A stretch of DNA of 64,000 nucleotides from Laccaria trichodermophora. Lineage: Eukaryota; Basidiomycota; Agaricomycetes; Agaricales; Hydnangiaceae. The stretch lies in assembly GCA_018417955.1 (NCBI GenBank), contig JACTVC010000015.1, positions 893,862 to 957,861 on the forward strand, given 5' to 3'. Under the pieces are notes generated by a model. It had not been told where the DNA came from. It worked only from the letters and a program-made list of their open reading frames with translations, and searched no databases. Positions within the stretch are counted from its first letter, which is position 1. Each line of letters starts with the position of its first letter. Position numbers and translations under genes: made by a program. Positions 46,440-58,759 of the stretch are shown one piece after another.

Positions 46440-46775
46440 CGACTGCTCCAATGGCTTGCTAAGACTCTTAAGCCCTTCAGTGGGGCCCCCTTCAGGTGTT
46501 GACTCTTGTTCACGAACGGGCATTGAGTCCATAATTGACGGCTAACGGCTTTCACTACTTGAATCCTTCAGTGGCCCTTCAGGTGTTATCCCTTATTCAC
46601 AATCGGGCAGCTGGCACATACAAGTACATTCAGTCCATACTTGATGGCTAACGGCTTGCCAAGACCACCCTTCAGGCGTTATCTCTTATTCACGATTGGG
46701 CAGCAAGTCCATACTTGATGGCTAACGGCTTTCCAAGACTACTAAAGCCCTTCAGTGCGTTATCTCTTGTTCACG
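46440..46775. repeat. Irregular minisatellite, about four copies
   Basis: Units of 60-105 bp share GATGGCTAACGGCTT, CCCTTCAG and TTATC.CTTATTCAC. The array ends about 30 bases upstream of the ATG of the aerolysin-like gene, so it occupies its promoter. Confidence 0.75.
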
Positions 46776-46805
46776 ACCTCTATTTAGAAGCAGGACAAGT
46801 AATCA

Positions 46806-47704
46806 TGCCTCCCTCTGGCCTTCCCAAGCACGACAACGCGTACGAATTTTTTTTTCCTTCAATGGGTCGACGAACGCTTAAATGATATGCTGACCGCAGG
46901 AAAACTATCCTCGCAACGGGCCATCTTACAACCCACGAAGAATTAGAGGCCACCGGGATCAACCTGCAGGGTTGGCTTGACCTAACGGCAAATCTCGGCG
47001 GTAGAGATTCTTGGGCTGAGGGAAACACTGATAACGCATTCAGTTTCAATGATTGCACGGGAGTGCAGAGAACTCATAGGGCCAACGATTGGAATTTTTT
47101 TGGCATCGATCTTGCTAAACAGGGACATGCGACATACACTTATATGTTGCAAGCGCCTACGTTGGTTGAAACCCTGACCGATACTACGACTTCTACGACA
47201 AACAAGCACGATGTTTGGGACAACAGAAACTCTCCGATTCCTATTCAGTTCTCCACTACGTACACAAAATCCGCTCAGAAAAACGTCACCATTACCGCGT
47301 CTCAGAAGTCCACCCTCTCCATCTCCACAGGGATGAACATTGAAGGCTTCACCTTTAATGTCTCTGCAAGCTTCGAAACGGAGAACACCCAGGCCAATTC
47401 GCAGACCGATAGCGTGACAAGCCAGGACACGGCCAACGCGACCTTGCCTCCTGGAACCGCCGTCGACGTTGATATTGTCACTACCATCCACACAAAGTTG
47501 ATGATATACGAGGCGGTATTCGCTATCGGCAGCGACAATCCGGAAGGATCGATTGCCAAGGCCCCGGAAAGACGTGATGTCTGGAATAAGTTCTTCAGGA
47601 TCGAGGACATAGCCGGCGACAGAGTCAGGGTAAGCACGCAGTTGGCACATGGCTTCGTCTATTCCAATTTCTATCCCTATAGTCCCTGGCCAGATACAAA
47701 GTGA
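46806..47704 (+). CDS. Aerolysin-like beta-pore-forming protein
   Basis: Exon 1 (46806 to about 46840) encodes MPPSGLPKHDNA. An intron with branch GCTGAC leads to exon 2 at about 46900, ending at 47704; total about 275 residues. The central part is Ser/Thr-rich with alternating polar and nonpolar residues (region about 47230-47480), typical of the pore-forming module and insertion hairpin of the aerolysin/ETX-MTX2 family. There is no signal peptide and no Trp-rich N-terminal lectin that I can name; the first 80 residues might be a small receptor-binding part. Mushroom members of this family are often cytotoxic or haemolytic. No disabling change is seen, but activity is not shown. A minisatellite lies directly upstream. 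Confidence 0.62.
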
Positions 47705-48240
47705 ACACAACCGAGTCGAAGACGAGCGTCGCCATAACAAATGTTAGTGCGGCGCTCGCTCAGGAGTTTATTCCCGCAGCTATCGAACTTCACGTAGGGC
47801 CTTAAAGAAATATATCCCCAAGAGCAAATAACCACCCTGTACAAGTAGTTTATACGCGCGACTCATAGGTGCAATCCGGTTACCAGTTGTATTTCCTCGT
47901 TCGAACATTATTGGGGAGCTTGCTCCCCTTTGTACTGCTAACCGACTCCAAAATGTAGATGATGACCTAATCCACAAGTAGTTGGCCGTGTTTACACATT
48001 GCACAGCATGGACACCCCGTGCGAACTTACTGATACAAGCTTTAGACCCGTGCCTACGGCACAGCACTCGCTGGCGCTCGGCCGTTCCTCCAGCACTGGT
48101 CACAGCTTGCCGGGGGCAAGCCCCCTGGACCCCCTGGTACACATGTCTAATCCTAGTTCTGGTACACATGTTAGTTCCATCAACATACTTTATCCAAAGT
48201 TACCAACATGTAATTGTAACCACACTTAAAATAGGAACTA
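47705..48240. other. Intergenic region
   Basis: No gene recognised. A GC-rich inverted segment (GGGGGC...GCCCCC) lies near 48112-48125. Confidence 0.4.
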
Positions 48241-48874
48241 CTATGTTTGTTCAGGAGTTTGAAACTTTTTCAGCATTGCACGATTTCTGGCTCACAACTT
48301 CCTCAAGTCCTTCAGACTTTTTGACCACTCGATCTAGCTTTTTCTCTTCTATATGAATATCTAATTTTTATTGGTGTAGATGTGTTGTATTCGCTGTTGG
48401 AGGCGTTCCGATGCTCAGGGTTCAGGAGATTGAAACTGCTGTCACGCAAGGTCACAATTACTTTGGCTGACAGATGAAGGTCGTTTGACGGGCGAATGTC
48501 ACACAAATGTTACAGTTGGAGAGCTGTTTGTGAACAAAATTTGGTATTTCGCCCTCCCTCCCAAGAGCACTTCATGTATCTCTCTAGAAATTTGTATGTA
48601 GACTCTAAAATGCCATTTGAATGTACTTGGAAAGTTTCAGAATAAACAGTCTGCCCGATCCGAAGGGATCTGAGAAAACATTCCATTACTTTTGTTTGGT
48701 TGGTGTAATGAAAAGCACAAAGTCATGACTCCAGCACACAAATCTTCAAGTCTTCCTCTGAAATTCTGGAATAGTGAATCTAATGCATAAATACATCTTC
48801 TCTGAAAATTTCAAGATCCTAGGGTAAGCAGAGGGCAAGATAATGTGCAGTTTCAAACTCCTGAACAAACATAG
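48241..48874. mobile_element. Tc1/mariner-type MITE
   Basis: 634 bp bounded by perfect 26-bp terminal inverted repeats starting CTATGTTTGTTCAGGAGT. TA flanks both ends (48239-48240 and 48875-48876), the expected Tc1/mariner target duplication. No transposase is encoded. A degenerate internal copy of part of the terminal repeat lies near 48421. Confidence 0.82.
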
Positions 48875-48989
48875 TACTTGTTGAAGAATCAAAGACACAT
48901 TGATGAAATTGACAACAACTATAAATAACTAAATAAAAAAATACAAAGTAGAACACATGAGCAGACAGACATATTGGGATGAGGAGAAA

Positions 48990-49900
48990 GGGCCTCATAA
49001 TGGTGTGGTCGTGGTGGTTGTGTGGTCGTCGCATGGTCGTGGCACCATCACGTGTCGTCATCGTCGCATCGTGGTGTCGTCGTCGCGTCGCTGTGGTGTC
49101 CATCCCGTCGTAGTCTGTGGATATGGTTGTATGGTGTTGTCGTGCCGTGGTTGTTGCATAGTCATCTTGTCATTTTGTTGTCGGTCGTCGGTCATGATCA
49201 GTTGTAGTCGGTTGTCGCTGGGGAGGGGTATTATGGCTGTGGCCCGTCATTTGTCTGGTGGTGAGGTGTTATTTGGGTGGGCAAGGGATGAGGTGGGATG
49301 GGACTTACTACCTCGTTGTATGTAGCCATGGGTTTGCATCTTATGGTTGCCACCTCGCCGACACGACGTAGCGCCTGCATCTGCGTCGTTGTTGGGGTGT
49401 GCAGTGGTGGTTGGAGCGGGCATCGTCGTCCCATGTCCTCATGACGTCGTTATGCCATGTTGTCACCGTGGGGTCCTCGTCGTCCCCATGTCCTCGTTCG
49501 TTGTTGTCCGATGTCGTCGTCCCGTCGTTTTCCTGTGTCTCAGCAAGGTGGGTTGGGATGGACATGGGACGGGGGGTACTCACTGTGTCCTCGTAATGTC
49601 GTTGTCCTGTGTCCTAAAGTAAACAACGATGAAGGTGGTTCGTCATTTGGTTGCCACGTCGCTGTCGGCAACATGGCACCTGCATTTCGTATTAGAGAGG
49701 TGAGTAGTAGTAGAGGGGAGCATGCTCACCTGCGCCCATCGCCGCCCTGGTCCATTTGTGGGTGCTGGCCATCGTGGTTCGTCTGTGTTTGTGGCCGGTT
49801 GCCTTCGTTTGTGGGCGATCGTCGACACGAAGGGGAGGTGGTGGTGGTTGAGAACGTTGAGAAGGGAAACGGTTGTTTGTTGACACGATGTAATGTTCCC
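48990..49900. repeat. G/T-rich low-complexity region
   Basis: The plus strand is dominated by GTGGTCGTGG, GTCGTCGTC and GATGAGGTGGGATGGG words. Long open frames exist on both strands, but they reflect the CGT/GTG bias rather than a protein. There is no splice-supported gene. Confidence 0.6.
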
Positions 49901-50793
49901 GGCAAACGCCGCTCGCGCAGCTCAGTGAAAGAGATCTCGTGAGGGTGTGAAGTGCTTAGTAAAATAAAGCTGAATTTGTCAGCCATCAATCCTTTGTGTT
50001 TTCATGTATAGATGTGCGTGAAGCCCTAGGTTTTACATTGAACAATTATGACATGGATTCACCTGAGTATATATTTTATGGTCAAATATGCTATAAGATC
50101 TATCAGCAATTTTTGTATATATAAAGACTCAATAAACTAGGATATATCAAGGTCCCCATCTAGTCTGCGAGGTACTTGCATACAAATTCATTCTTTTTTT
50201 GCAGTAACTTGACTTGATGCTGATTGACAAGGAGCCACAAGGGTTGATGTTTGCAACAGCATACCAATTAATCTGACACTGGTTTTCCAATGGTATATTA
50301 TCAATATTGAAATGCGTACCAGATTGCAGACTCCAGAGGGTTCAGGTAAGAAAGTGAAACGTGCATTCTCTCTCAGCACCGTACGGACTCGAGAAGGTCG
50401 AGCTGGGTAAACTACTTCGTCAATTCCGAGACCTTACATGCATCCCAGTTCACCACAGTCGAACTTCCACAGGAAACGGCAGCGAGGAACAGATGGCAAG
50501 CTCAAAACCAAACCCAGTCAGCAAATCCACGGCCCAGTGGTCCCTCCTCCCCACCCACAGGATGTTGTGCTAGAGCTGTCAAAGCGGCCGTGAGGCTCAT
50601 TGAAATTGTGTGAGGGGAAAATGGCGAATAGGTCAGATAAGCAAGTCTCGGGGAAGTCACGACTGTGCGGCGGCAATGTCCGCCGCACTGACCGCCGCAC
50701 ATTTGATGGTGCACTTTCCATGTTCCAGATGCACTTGTTATATTAGTCAAGAGAACGACAAATTATGCAATTCAGTGACTCTTCCAATCTCGT

Positions 50794-50967
50794 TAGGGGA
50801 GTTTCTTGTTGTGAGATAGAGACACTCACAAACATACCCTCTATCCAACCATATTATTATCAGCAAGAAACAAAGTCATAAGAGGACGAAAACACAAACT
50901 AGGAGCGACCTGTGCATGCGTCTTGATAGTGTCCAGCGGCGGCTGCCCAACAAGCACTTGAGCAGCA
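50794..50967 (-). pseudogene. Duplicated fragment of the mitochondrial carrier gene
   Basis: Aligns with 44140-44303 across part of intron 2, the 11-nt micro-exon, intron 1 and the exon-1 end (QVLVGQPLDTIKTRAQV region), same orientation, with scattered substitutions and small indels. Because introns are included, it arose at DNA level, not through mRNA. Confidence 0.85.
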
Positions 50968-51632
50968 TGGCGGTCAAGCTTGAACGGTAAGTAAGTAAGA
51001 GTTGGTAAGAGTGAACTGGGCGATCATTGGCGTCCGAACCAAACAAGCTCTAATTTCAAACTTCACCACCACCATAAGCACCTCGAATTTGCCTGGAATC
51101 CCTGCCAAACTGCCAACTTCACTACCAAAACACTGGTTCCCTTTTTGTTTTGCTGAGGACGATATCGGAACACAGAGAATCATGTTCCACCTAAGACTGG
51201 CCAACCATCAAAATACCCCAGGAAGGCTCGTGAAGGCGGACACATTCAACTGTTGTGAGTTGCCTATTGGAGGGCGAGTGTAGAGCCAAGCCACATGGGA
51301 ATATCTTTAGGACACTATAGAAGCGCCCACGCAACTTGCCGCTGCCCATAATCATCGACGCCTCCGAGTCATTGATCATCAGTTGAAATGAAAAAGAGAG
51401 GTGGGACAAAACCCCCATCGACTCGAGTAGAATGCGCAGGGTGTGTTGGTCCTGAGCATGCGAGTCGTCGCTGTGTTCTGAGTCCGTTAATTAGGGCTTC
51501 CATTTTATGGGGTGCTTCGTCGCCAAGTATACACGGTGGGGAGATCAGCAACTCGCAAAGAGACCACATCAAGAGTACAATCATCATTAGTGCGCACACT
51601 CTATTCTTCAAGTGGATTCTTAATCATAGGAA

Positions 51633-52231
51633 GTGCACCTAGATCTGGGTGGTTTCGACTCGGCCGTATCGTGGCCGACCTCACCGGTAAATAAGAGCAA
51701 GAAGTCAGAGTCGGCTGGAGGTTCACCCAACGCCAGCGCTTCATCCGCCTCGGACCAAGAACAAAGCTCTATACTTGAAGAGTCGGGTGTGTCCACCGAT
51801 CCAGGCATGTATTCTGCACAGAATCTTTGGGTTCAATTCTTACTCTTTGGTTATCCCGCTCAGGCCTTGGCAGCAGTGATGCATCTATTGAAGAAGGAGA
51901 AACAGAGATCTCTCTTTTATCTTCTCAGCCTGACCACTATGCTGACGCCAGGCAGTCTCCACCCTCAGAGAAAGATACCATCAAAGAAGAGCCTAATAAT
52001 ACCATTAAAGAAGCGCCTAGGAATACCATTAAAGAAGAGCCTAGCAACTCCATCTACAAGCGTCATATGTACCTCAAGGGGCATGGCTTCCCTCTGTGGA
52101 TTCCTCAGCCTAACTTGAGACTTTCTTGTTCATATCGACGTCGAGGTGTCAGCATTGGCGATGTTGGGATATTCACCGCGGGGGGTGGCTTCGACTTCCT
52201 CTTCCACAAGTATTCATACGTCACATCATAG
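51633..52231 (+). pseudogene. Fragment of a mushroom-type hypothetical gene
   Basis: A Ser-rich exon (to about 51808) joins by a 57-nt GTATGT intron to a second exon. That exon has an imperfect (N)TIKEEP repeat and then FPLWIPQPNLRL and RRRGVSIGDVGIFTAGGGFDFLF. The last segment is a conserved end seen in large families of Agaricomycete hypothetical proteins, which usually continue much further. Here the frame stops within 10 residues. No proper start codon is evident. Best read as a truncated remnant. Confidence 0.5.
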
Positions 52232-52480
52232 TTCAATGGTACTCCACATGGTCAATTGTACCTATGTACCATAGAGCTACCCCAATGGGGCCAATTCTAT
52301 CTAAACATTATTGAATAAAGGTGGGCCCAATGCATGCTTTTACCTTAAGATGAGATGGGGTGGCCCAATTGTGAAATACCCCGAAACATTGGGCCCAATT
52401 GCTGTTTAACACGTGATCATAAGCTGGACCGATGAAAAGTTAGGCCGAAAGATACATAGGAAGACGGGGGGAGGTCACTA

Positions 52481-53033
52481 CTATGACGCCGATTTCTCTG
52501 CCTTCTCAATGCTTGCTTCGATCCGAAGCTCCTCTTCCTTCAGCATGATCATAGTGTCCAATTGCCTCAACTGATCCTCCACGTGTGCCATTGCCTCCAA
52601 AAGAGCATCTCGAGCTCTCAAACCCTCCTCGTATTCCCGATGCAACACTCTGTGGGCTATTCGGGCGTATTCCAGTGGGTTTGTAAGTCTTCCGGCATCA
52701 GGCAACACTACGTCAAAAAATGAGGCCATCTTCGGCTCCAATTGAAAACCGGCAGTTAACTTGAAACATTGCAACTTACAGATTGTTTATTCCACGAGGA
52801 GTGAGATTTCTCCCCCGCATTTGACGATGAAGAGTCTACTGGAAGAGAAGAATGAGATGTTAAATAGCGTCGATAGACGAGGCGGTACCTTTGTTGTTGA
52901 AACCCTCGGCTGGAGTATGTCGTAGATCGGCTCGATCTGCGAGCTGTTTGAGCAAATCGTCTGTAATGAAAAACTATCAGTAACTGTAAATTGGGAGTTT
53001 CGGCGACTTACCTGAACTCGGGGGGAAAGACAT
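52481..53033 (-). CDS. Small coiled-coil protein, unknown
   Basis: Four exons from the ATG at 53033: MSFPPSS, then DLLKQLADRADLRHTPAEGF, a short Ser-rich exon SSSSNAGEKSHSSWNKQS, and a last exon with MASFFDVVLPDAGRLTNPLEYARIAH. The C-terminal 50 residues are a charged coiled coil (EEELRIEASIEKAEK). All junctions are GT-AG with about 50-nt introns and keep phase; about 135 residues. It is divergent from the gene at 53194 with only 160 bp between the starts, so the promoter is probably shared. Function unknown. Confidence 0.6.
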
Positions 53034-53193
53034 TGGCTGGCTAAGTAGAATGGACAATTGAAAGATGCGGTGTTCCGAAAGAAATGTGATGAATCCGAAA
53101 TAGGCAATGTTGATTTTCGTTACTCCCACGGTGATTCCTTTATCTTCAACCAACATCCAAGTCGTGTTCCTCTCATATTTACCTACCTCCACC

Positions 53194-55379
53194 ATGCCTG
53201 CTCACCTAACTCAATTCCAATTTCCCAAAGGATACGGTGAAGCCCTGATGACAGTTTACCAAGCGGAAGGCATCATTGCCTCAATCCCAGAAGTCACCGG
53301 CAAGATCGTCAAGTGGTTCAAAGGTGAATACCGCGAGGCGAACTCTTCCGATAGGCTCAAGAAGGAGGTAATGATGCGGCAAATGATGGTAAGTGGCTTA
53401 GCAGTTATCAATTGCACCAACACTAAACCCCGGTAGCAATATTACGTTAGTGCTTTGAAAACGACGGGGAAGGACAAAACCGCCGACCTTGACCCCCTCG
53501 TGGTTCGAATTCTTCAAGAGGTCCTCCGAACTCAAGAGGGCTCTTTTAACTGGGCCGTCATCACCGAACCCCTTGCTAAACCGATCTACGAAGATTTCCT
53601 CGCCGCATGGGATGCCACCGGCGACGACGTGCCCGAAGTCATCGCCAAACCATCTAATCAGGAGAATGCGAAGGGGAAGGGCCGTGAGACTGGTACAAAC
53701 TTGGATGAAACTCCGAAGCCCACCACCAGAGGAGCCAAACATAAATTGGAGGAGGAGGAGGAGGAGGAGGAGGAGGAGGATGCAGAGGAGGATGCAGAGG
53801 GGGAAGAAGAAGAAGACGGGGAGGAAGAGGGGGAGGGGGGAGACCAGAAGCGGGATGAGGGGACAAAGAAAAGGCCGACGAGAGTGACAAAGAAAGTGAG
53901 GATCAAGTCCGCGGCAGAGGTGGATTCCGGGGATGAGGGAGGCGATGGGGGCAATCATTCTACCCCGAAGCGGCCTCACCCACAGGGGGTTTGCCAGTCG
54001 TGTAGGAATGCGGGGCAACCTTGCCTCCTCACCGCAGCAGGCCGAACTGCTTGTGACCGATGCAATGGGCGGAAGGAAAGGTGTAGTCTGACCAAGGGTA
54101 GAGGGGGTGAGAAAGGAGAATCGACAACCAAGGGTAGCGGCGAGAAGGGGGAATCTGCGAAGAAGGTTGAGCCGAAGAAATCGGGCAAGAAGCCCAACAC
54201 CGCCGCGAAGCCCTCTCCTTCGGGATCGAAGCCGTCAGGATTCAAGTCTACTGGCACCCATCTTCTCGGGGAGAAGATGACGGTATACAGCAATCCCAAA
54301 TTCGAGGGGATTTCGCCAATTCCACTGAAATCAATTGGTGAGCTAGCAGGGAACAGGGGACAGTCTGAGCCGGCTGTCAGGGTGATGAGGCGGAGAAGTG
54401 AATCCATTCGAGAGGGAAGCATACGGCCTGGACATGACCAGGAAATTCCAAGTAAGTTGAATTTTTATTTATTTATCGCAAGTGGCTTATATTTTCAACA
54501 GGAGATGCACTCTTGTCAGGCCTCAACGATGGGTCTAGCACCCCACCCCAAATATCGGATCCCTTCACCGATCGGCTGGACAACATTTCGCTCCATCAAA
54601 GGCATCAGACGACTGAGCTTGAAAGACTCAAGGAGAAGCTCCGGGACGCCAACTCCCGCATCGACGCATTTTCGGCAACGAGCCTTTGGCAAAAGGACAC
54701 GAACATAGCTGAGTTGGAGGAACAAGTGAAGATCCACAAGGCGACAATTTTGGACCTCCAGCAAAAGCAAGACCTTACGACCAAAGTCCTGGCCGCGTTG
54801 TCAGCACGCATTGAACAGCTGGAGGATGCTGGAGACGCGGTAGATGGGGGGGATACAACCATCGCCGTCGAGCGAGGGCTGAACGCGATCAGAGGAGAGA
54901 TGATCGATATGGAGCAGAGGATTGCGTCGGAGTACCAGGGGAGAAAGGCAGTCGACTTGGCCTCCAATATGGAGGTCATTATCAACGGCTTCATCGACAA
55001 TGTCAACAAAGACCTTCAGGAAGGTCATCGTCGCACTACCAACATCTCCAATCGCCTTTCCGAACTTGAGCGCTGCAAGCTGGATGAGAGGATCGGCCGA
55101 GTGGAGGCACTCAGCTTTGAGTTTCTCACCGCTGCGTTTGCCCAGGCAAAGGGTAACAGGGGCGACTACGAGGAGAAGATGGAACGACGTCGGCAGGAAA
55201 TGGACAGATTGGCGTCAGCTCCACTAATCCCCACCGCCGGTCCATCCAACACGAATCCTACCGCTGGCACATCGCGATCGGCTCCCAACACCATGACGGA
55301 TCCTTCAACAATGCCTGCCCAACCCGAGGACGTCAACGCCGAGGACAAGTCGACTCGTCGCATTGCTCCCCTTCCCTGA
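53194..55379 (+). CDS. Zn2Cys6-like cluster, coiled-coil protein
   Basis: Three exons, 53194-53388, 53437-54451 and 54502-55379, join in phase to 695 residues. An N-terminal helical region is followed by a Glu-rich tract (GAG repeats at 53750-53840). Then comes a cysteine cluster C-x2-C-x6-C-x9-C-x2-C-x6-C, which fits the Zn2Cys6 consensus although it is mid-protein (about residues 260-295). A Lys/Gly/Ser-rich linker and a long coiled coil (54590-55170) follow. The cluster suggests DNA binding; no fungal transcription-factor regulatory domain is seen. The frame stays open for 119 codons after the TGA at 55377-55379. Confidence 0.65.
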
Positions 55380-55736
55380 CGACGAAAGGAGCCTCAATCA
55401 TCGGCTGGCGTGACCAGTGGGTTATCAGCACCACTCCCTTCAATGTCCGAAATGGAATCTACACTGAAGGTAGCGGTTGATATTCTGACGGCTACTGGGG
55501 ATGACAGGTACTCCGCTCAGTTCCAGAAGGCGCCGACGAATGAGACGCCGACGCCGACAAGGCAAGAAGGGTCGGCCAACGATGTCGGCCCATCGTTGGA
55601 GCCCATCGCTGAAGCGGTCACTCCGAAGCCTCCCAGTTCCGATGCCATCAACTTGGAACAGGATGAGGCCCGAGAGGACCAAGCTGATTCAAAGGAGCCG
55701 GGGGCGGAGGAGGTCGAGCAGGCCGAGGGGGCTTGA
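55380..55736 (+). other. In-frame open extension downstream of the TGA
   Basis: 119 codons in the same frame as the preceding exon, acidic and Pro/Ser-rich like the end of the upstream protein, terminated by TGA at 55734-55736. It may be a former C-terminus cut off by a nonsense change, a readthrough extension, or chance. Confidence 0.4.
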
Positions 55737-56018
55737 TCTTTCGCCGGTGGGCATGCCCCTTTATATATCATACATCATTTTGGGACAACCATGTTATTAT
55801 TTTTTTGATGAAATTTATTGTCTTTTTTTGGGATGCCTTGGATGGGAAATGAGTCAAGGCAAATGGCGCCAATGAAACAAGTGGGTATCCGACGAAGCCC
55901 TAACCATATTATAACCTTAGCCGATGAAGAAGGAAGCCTGACAAACGATTGTTTCGGATGAAGCCCTAATGGCCGACGAAACCTTGAGTCCGATGGAATA
56001 GTAACTAATCTACAATGA

Positions 56019-58759
56019 CTAAGTCGCCTTTTTTCTCGGCCTTCCTCGGCCATGCTTCGGTGGATTCACAGATCCCCCGGATGTCTTTCTAGCTTTCGTC
56101 GGCTTCGTTTCACTGGTCTTTGCCACCTCGACTGGAAGCTTGCTTGGTGGCTTGGTAACCCTTTTCGATGAGCCAGGGGCCTCCTGTTCTGCCTTTCGTT
56201 TTCTTGTCTGCATTCCATCAACAGGCAAGGAGGTATTGGCTGGGCGCTTCGCCAGGCGATGAGTGTTAGGGGCTTCGTCGGATGACATGTTCAATGCAGC
56301 CGATGGCAACATCGCCGGCGACCCAGTAAACTCCGCAGGCCGAAGTAATGGGGCTGACTCTGGGGCATGCTGAATTACATCAGTCATTCTGGGGATATCT
56401 GGACCGACATTGTCATTGCCCGATGGTCCTCTAGCGGCAAGCTGCCGAAACGAATTGAAAAGATCTTTGAGACGGGGTGTAGAATATTTGGACATTGGTC
56501 CGACGGAACTATCGATATTCTTTTCTGGTAATGTGTAGACGTTTTTTGTCGGATTTATCTGGATGACTCCATCCATAGGTACTGCAGAACAAGTATCGGC
56601 GTCGGCCATTGATGAACCGACAGCACCGACAGACGAGGAACAAGGCAAGGTTGTTACGGAAAGATTGCTAGCCAGGCTCCTGGCAAAGGTGTCTTCCTTA
56701 CTTGAGGCGACAGCTTTTTGGATGTTATCTGCTCTTTCGTCGGAGGGAGAGGAAGTAGCATTGAACTGTTTCGGAGCCGACGCTTGGTTTGTAGCTGATG
56801 CTTCGTCATCGTCGGTTGGGGCTATGTCCCTGGAAGCCAGAAGTGTATCGCCGATGCTGAGTCCGAGCTCATTGGCAGTCGCTCCTCCGATGGTACTGCC
56901 TCCAACATGTTCGGCACTACTGCCGCCGACGGTACCACCGTTTGCTTGGAATAGTCCTGAGGATTCTGCCCAGCCCCGAAACACTTGGAACTCAGTCTGG
57001 ATCCGGTCCGGCGACCAGGATTTGTATTCCGGTAGCTTGTCAGTAAAGGTATTCCAGAGGGAATGGGGCTCCTCGGAGATTCCGCTGGTGTTGTTTCCCT
57101 TGACTGGCTTATCACCGAACTGATTGATCTGCTCATCATCCGAAAAGGCAAAAAGGTCAACATCGTGAAAGTGAAAGTCTTCCCCACTGTCCATGTCAGG
57201 GTCCTCAACAACCTTCGGCTTTTTAATTGGTCGAGGCTTGATCTTTTCCTTCTGTATCGGTGGAGGGAGATCATCATCGGCAGCAATAAAGTGCACCGAC
57301 GCCTTCGATTTCTTCTTCGGCCGACCTTTCGCAGTTGGTTGTTTCCCTGTTTTGCCAGTCGCAGGGGCAGCTATTGTCTTGCCTTTCTTCGGAGGCTCGG
57401 CCTTGACGATTTCACCAGCAAACATCACCAACTTCCACCGAAATGCTACGAGGCCCGACGATTGCCTTGCCAACCAAAATCGTAAAAGCTTTCGAACCTT
57501 AACAACAGTGAGATGTGACGGCTCCTTATCCATACACTCGTAATCGGGTAAATATTCGGCGGAAATGAAATCTTCAGGTGCCTTTATAACATTGGCCCAT
57601 GGAACACGATGAGTTCCATCCTTGGTTGCGAGAGCTATCGGTGAATAAGGTAAGCTTCGAATGGTAGGATAACAGGAACATACCGTAATGGGCACCGAGG
57701 TAAGACCGAAGCAGTGCCTTTTGCCACTTGATCGTTGCTTCTCCCGTGAGATCCGAAGGCCACGTCGCTTCTTCGGGAAGTATCGGCTCTCCATCTTGAT
57801 CCACCTCAAGTTCCATGAGGGCTCCTCTTGGCTGTAGATGTAGAATCGGCTGCTCTTCGGATGTTCTATATGCCCTCTCCAAATATTTGCCCCAGGTTCT
57901 ATCCGTTACAGGAGCATCATTAAACATATCCTTGTAGGCCGTGCCGCCTCCCAGCTCATTGTTAAAATCAAACCGTGCTGAGACGAGGCCCCCCTCAGTA
58001 TCCATAGACCCCCAGTAGATAAGAACCCATGCACCAAGCTGTTTGAAACATTTTTCGGCGAAGGCTTTGGCGAACTTTGGGGCATGCTTTACAGACATAC
58101 TGTCACCAATAGATAAGCAGTCGGACTATCAATTAGAGTGATGAAATGGTACCGATTTTTCTCTTCTTCCGGCAGTCCCTCGGCATTCCATTTCGCCACA
58201 GTAACCTTCAGCTCATTCAGCTCTTCATCATCCATGTTTCGTAAAACATGATTCAGCCCGGTCTGATAGCTACCAAATTTCACAGGCTGCCCACCGGCGA
58301 GTTCCACTTCTGCTTGCTTGATTTCTTCTTTCTTCAGCAAGGCAGCCACGGTCCGAAAGTTCCAATTGACGCCCCGAATTTTGTGTTGCTTCAGCTGTCG
58401 AACTCTGGCCTTGAGACTATACCATTGCCGCATTGCCTCAATACCGAAGTAAGCATTCAGCCAGTTTCAATTTAGGATCTACATACCTTCCGGAGACCCG
58501 AGACTTCTGAATCAGGAATGTCCCTCTTGGACTTCATCCTCCGAAATGTCTTGTCCAACACAGCGGTCCTTTGTTTGACACTTTTGTTGGCTTTGTAAAA
58601 TGGAAGATAGTGGTTTAGAATTTCAATCTGCCACGTCTCCCAGACATACGGAGCTGCTGCAGTGTATTCGTTGGTTTGAACTTCTGGGTCAGAGAAGTCT
58701 TCCCCATCAGCCGAATCAGAAGCAATCGGTATCAGATAATTCGATGAGGATGTGGCCAT
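56019..58759 (-). CDS. Large AT-hook protein of a mushroom-expanded family
   Basis: Four exons from MATSSSNYLIPIASDSAD (ATG 58759) to 56019; about 840-850 residues. The N-terminal domain contains WETWQIEILNHYLPFY, RQWYSLKARVRQLK and NWNFRTVAALLKKEE, then the LGAWVLIYWGSMDTEGG region and ARFDFNNELGGG. The second half is long, Ser/Asp-rich and disordered. AT-hook-like motifs occur at AKGRPKKKSK and at the very C-terminus (HGRGRPRKKA). Related proteins with the same N-terminal core are, as far as I know, common and multi-copy in mushroom genomes, but of unknown function. It converges on the Zn2Cys6-like gene. DNA binding through the AT-hooks is inferred. Confidence 0.68.

Noticed and set aside
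48819..49989. Overlapping His/Thr- or Val/Arg-rich frames
   Set aside because: Products of GT/CGT-biased low-complexity sequence; open on both strands and lacking gene structure.
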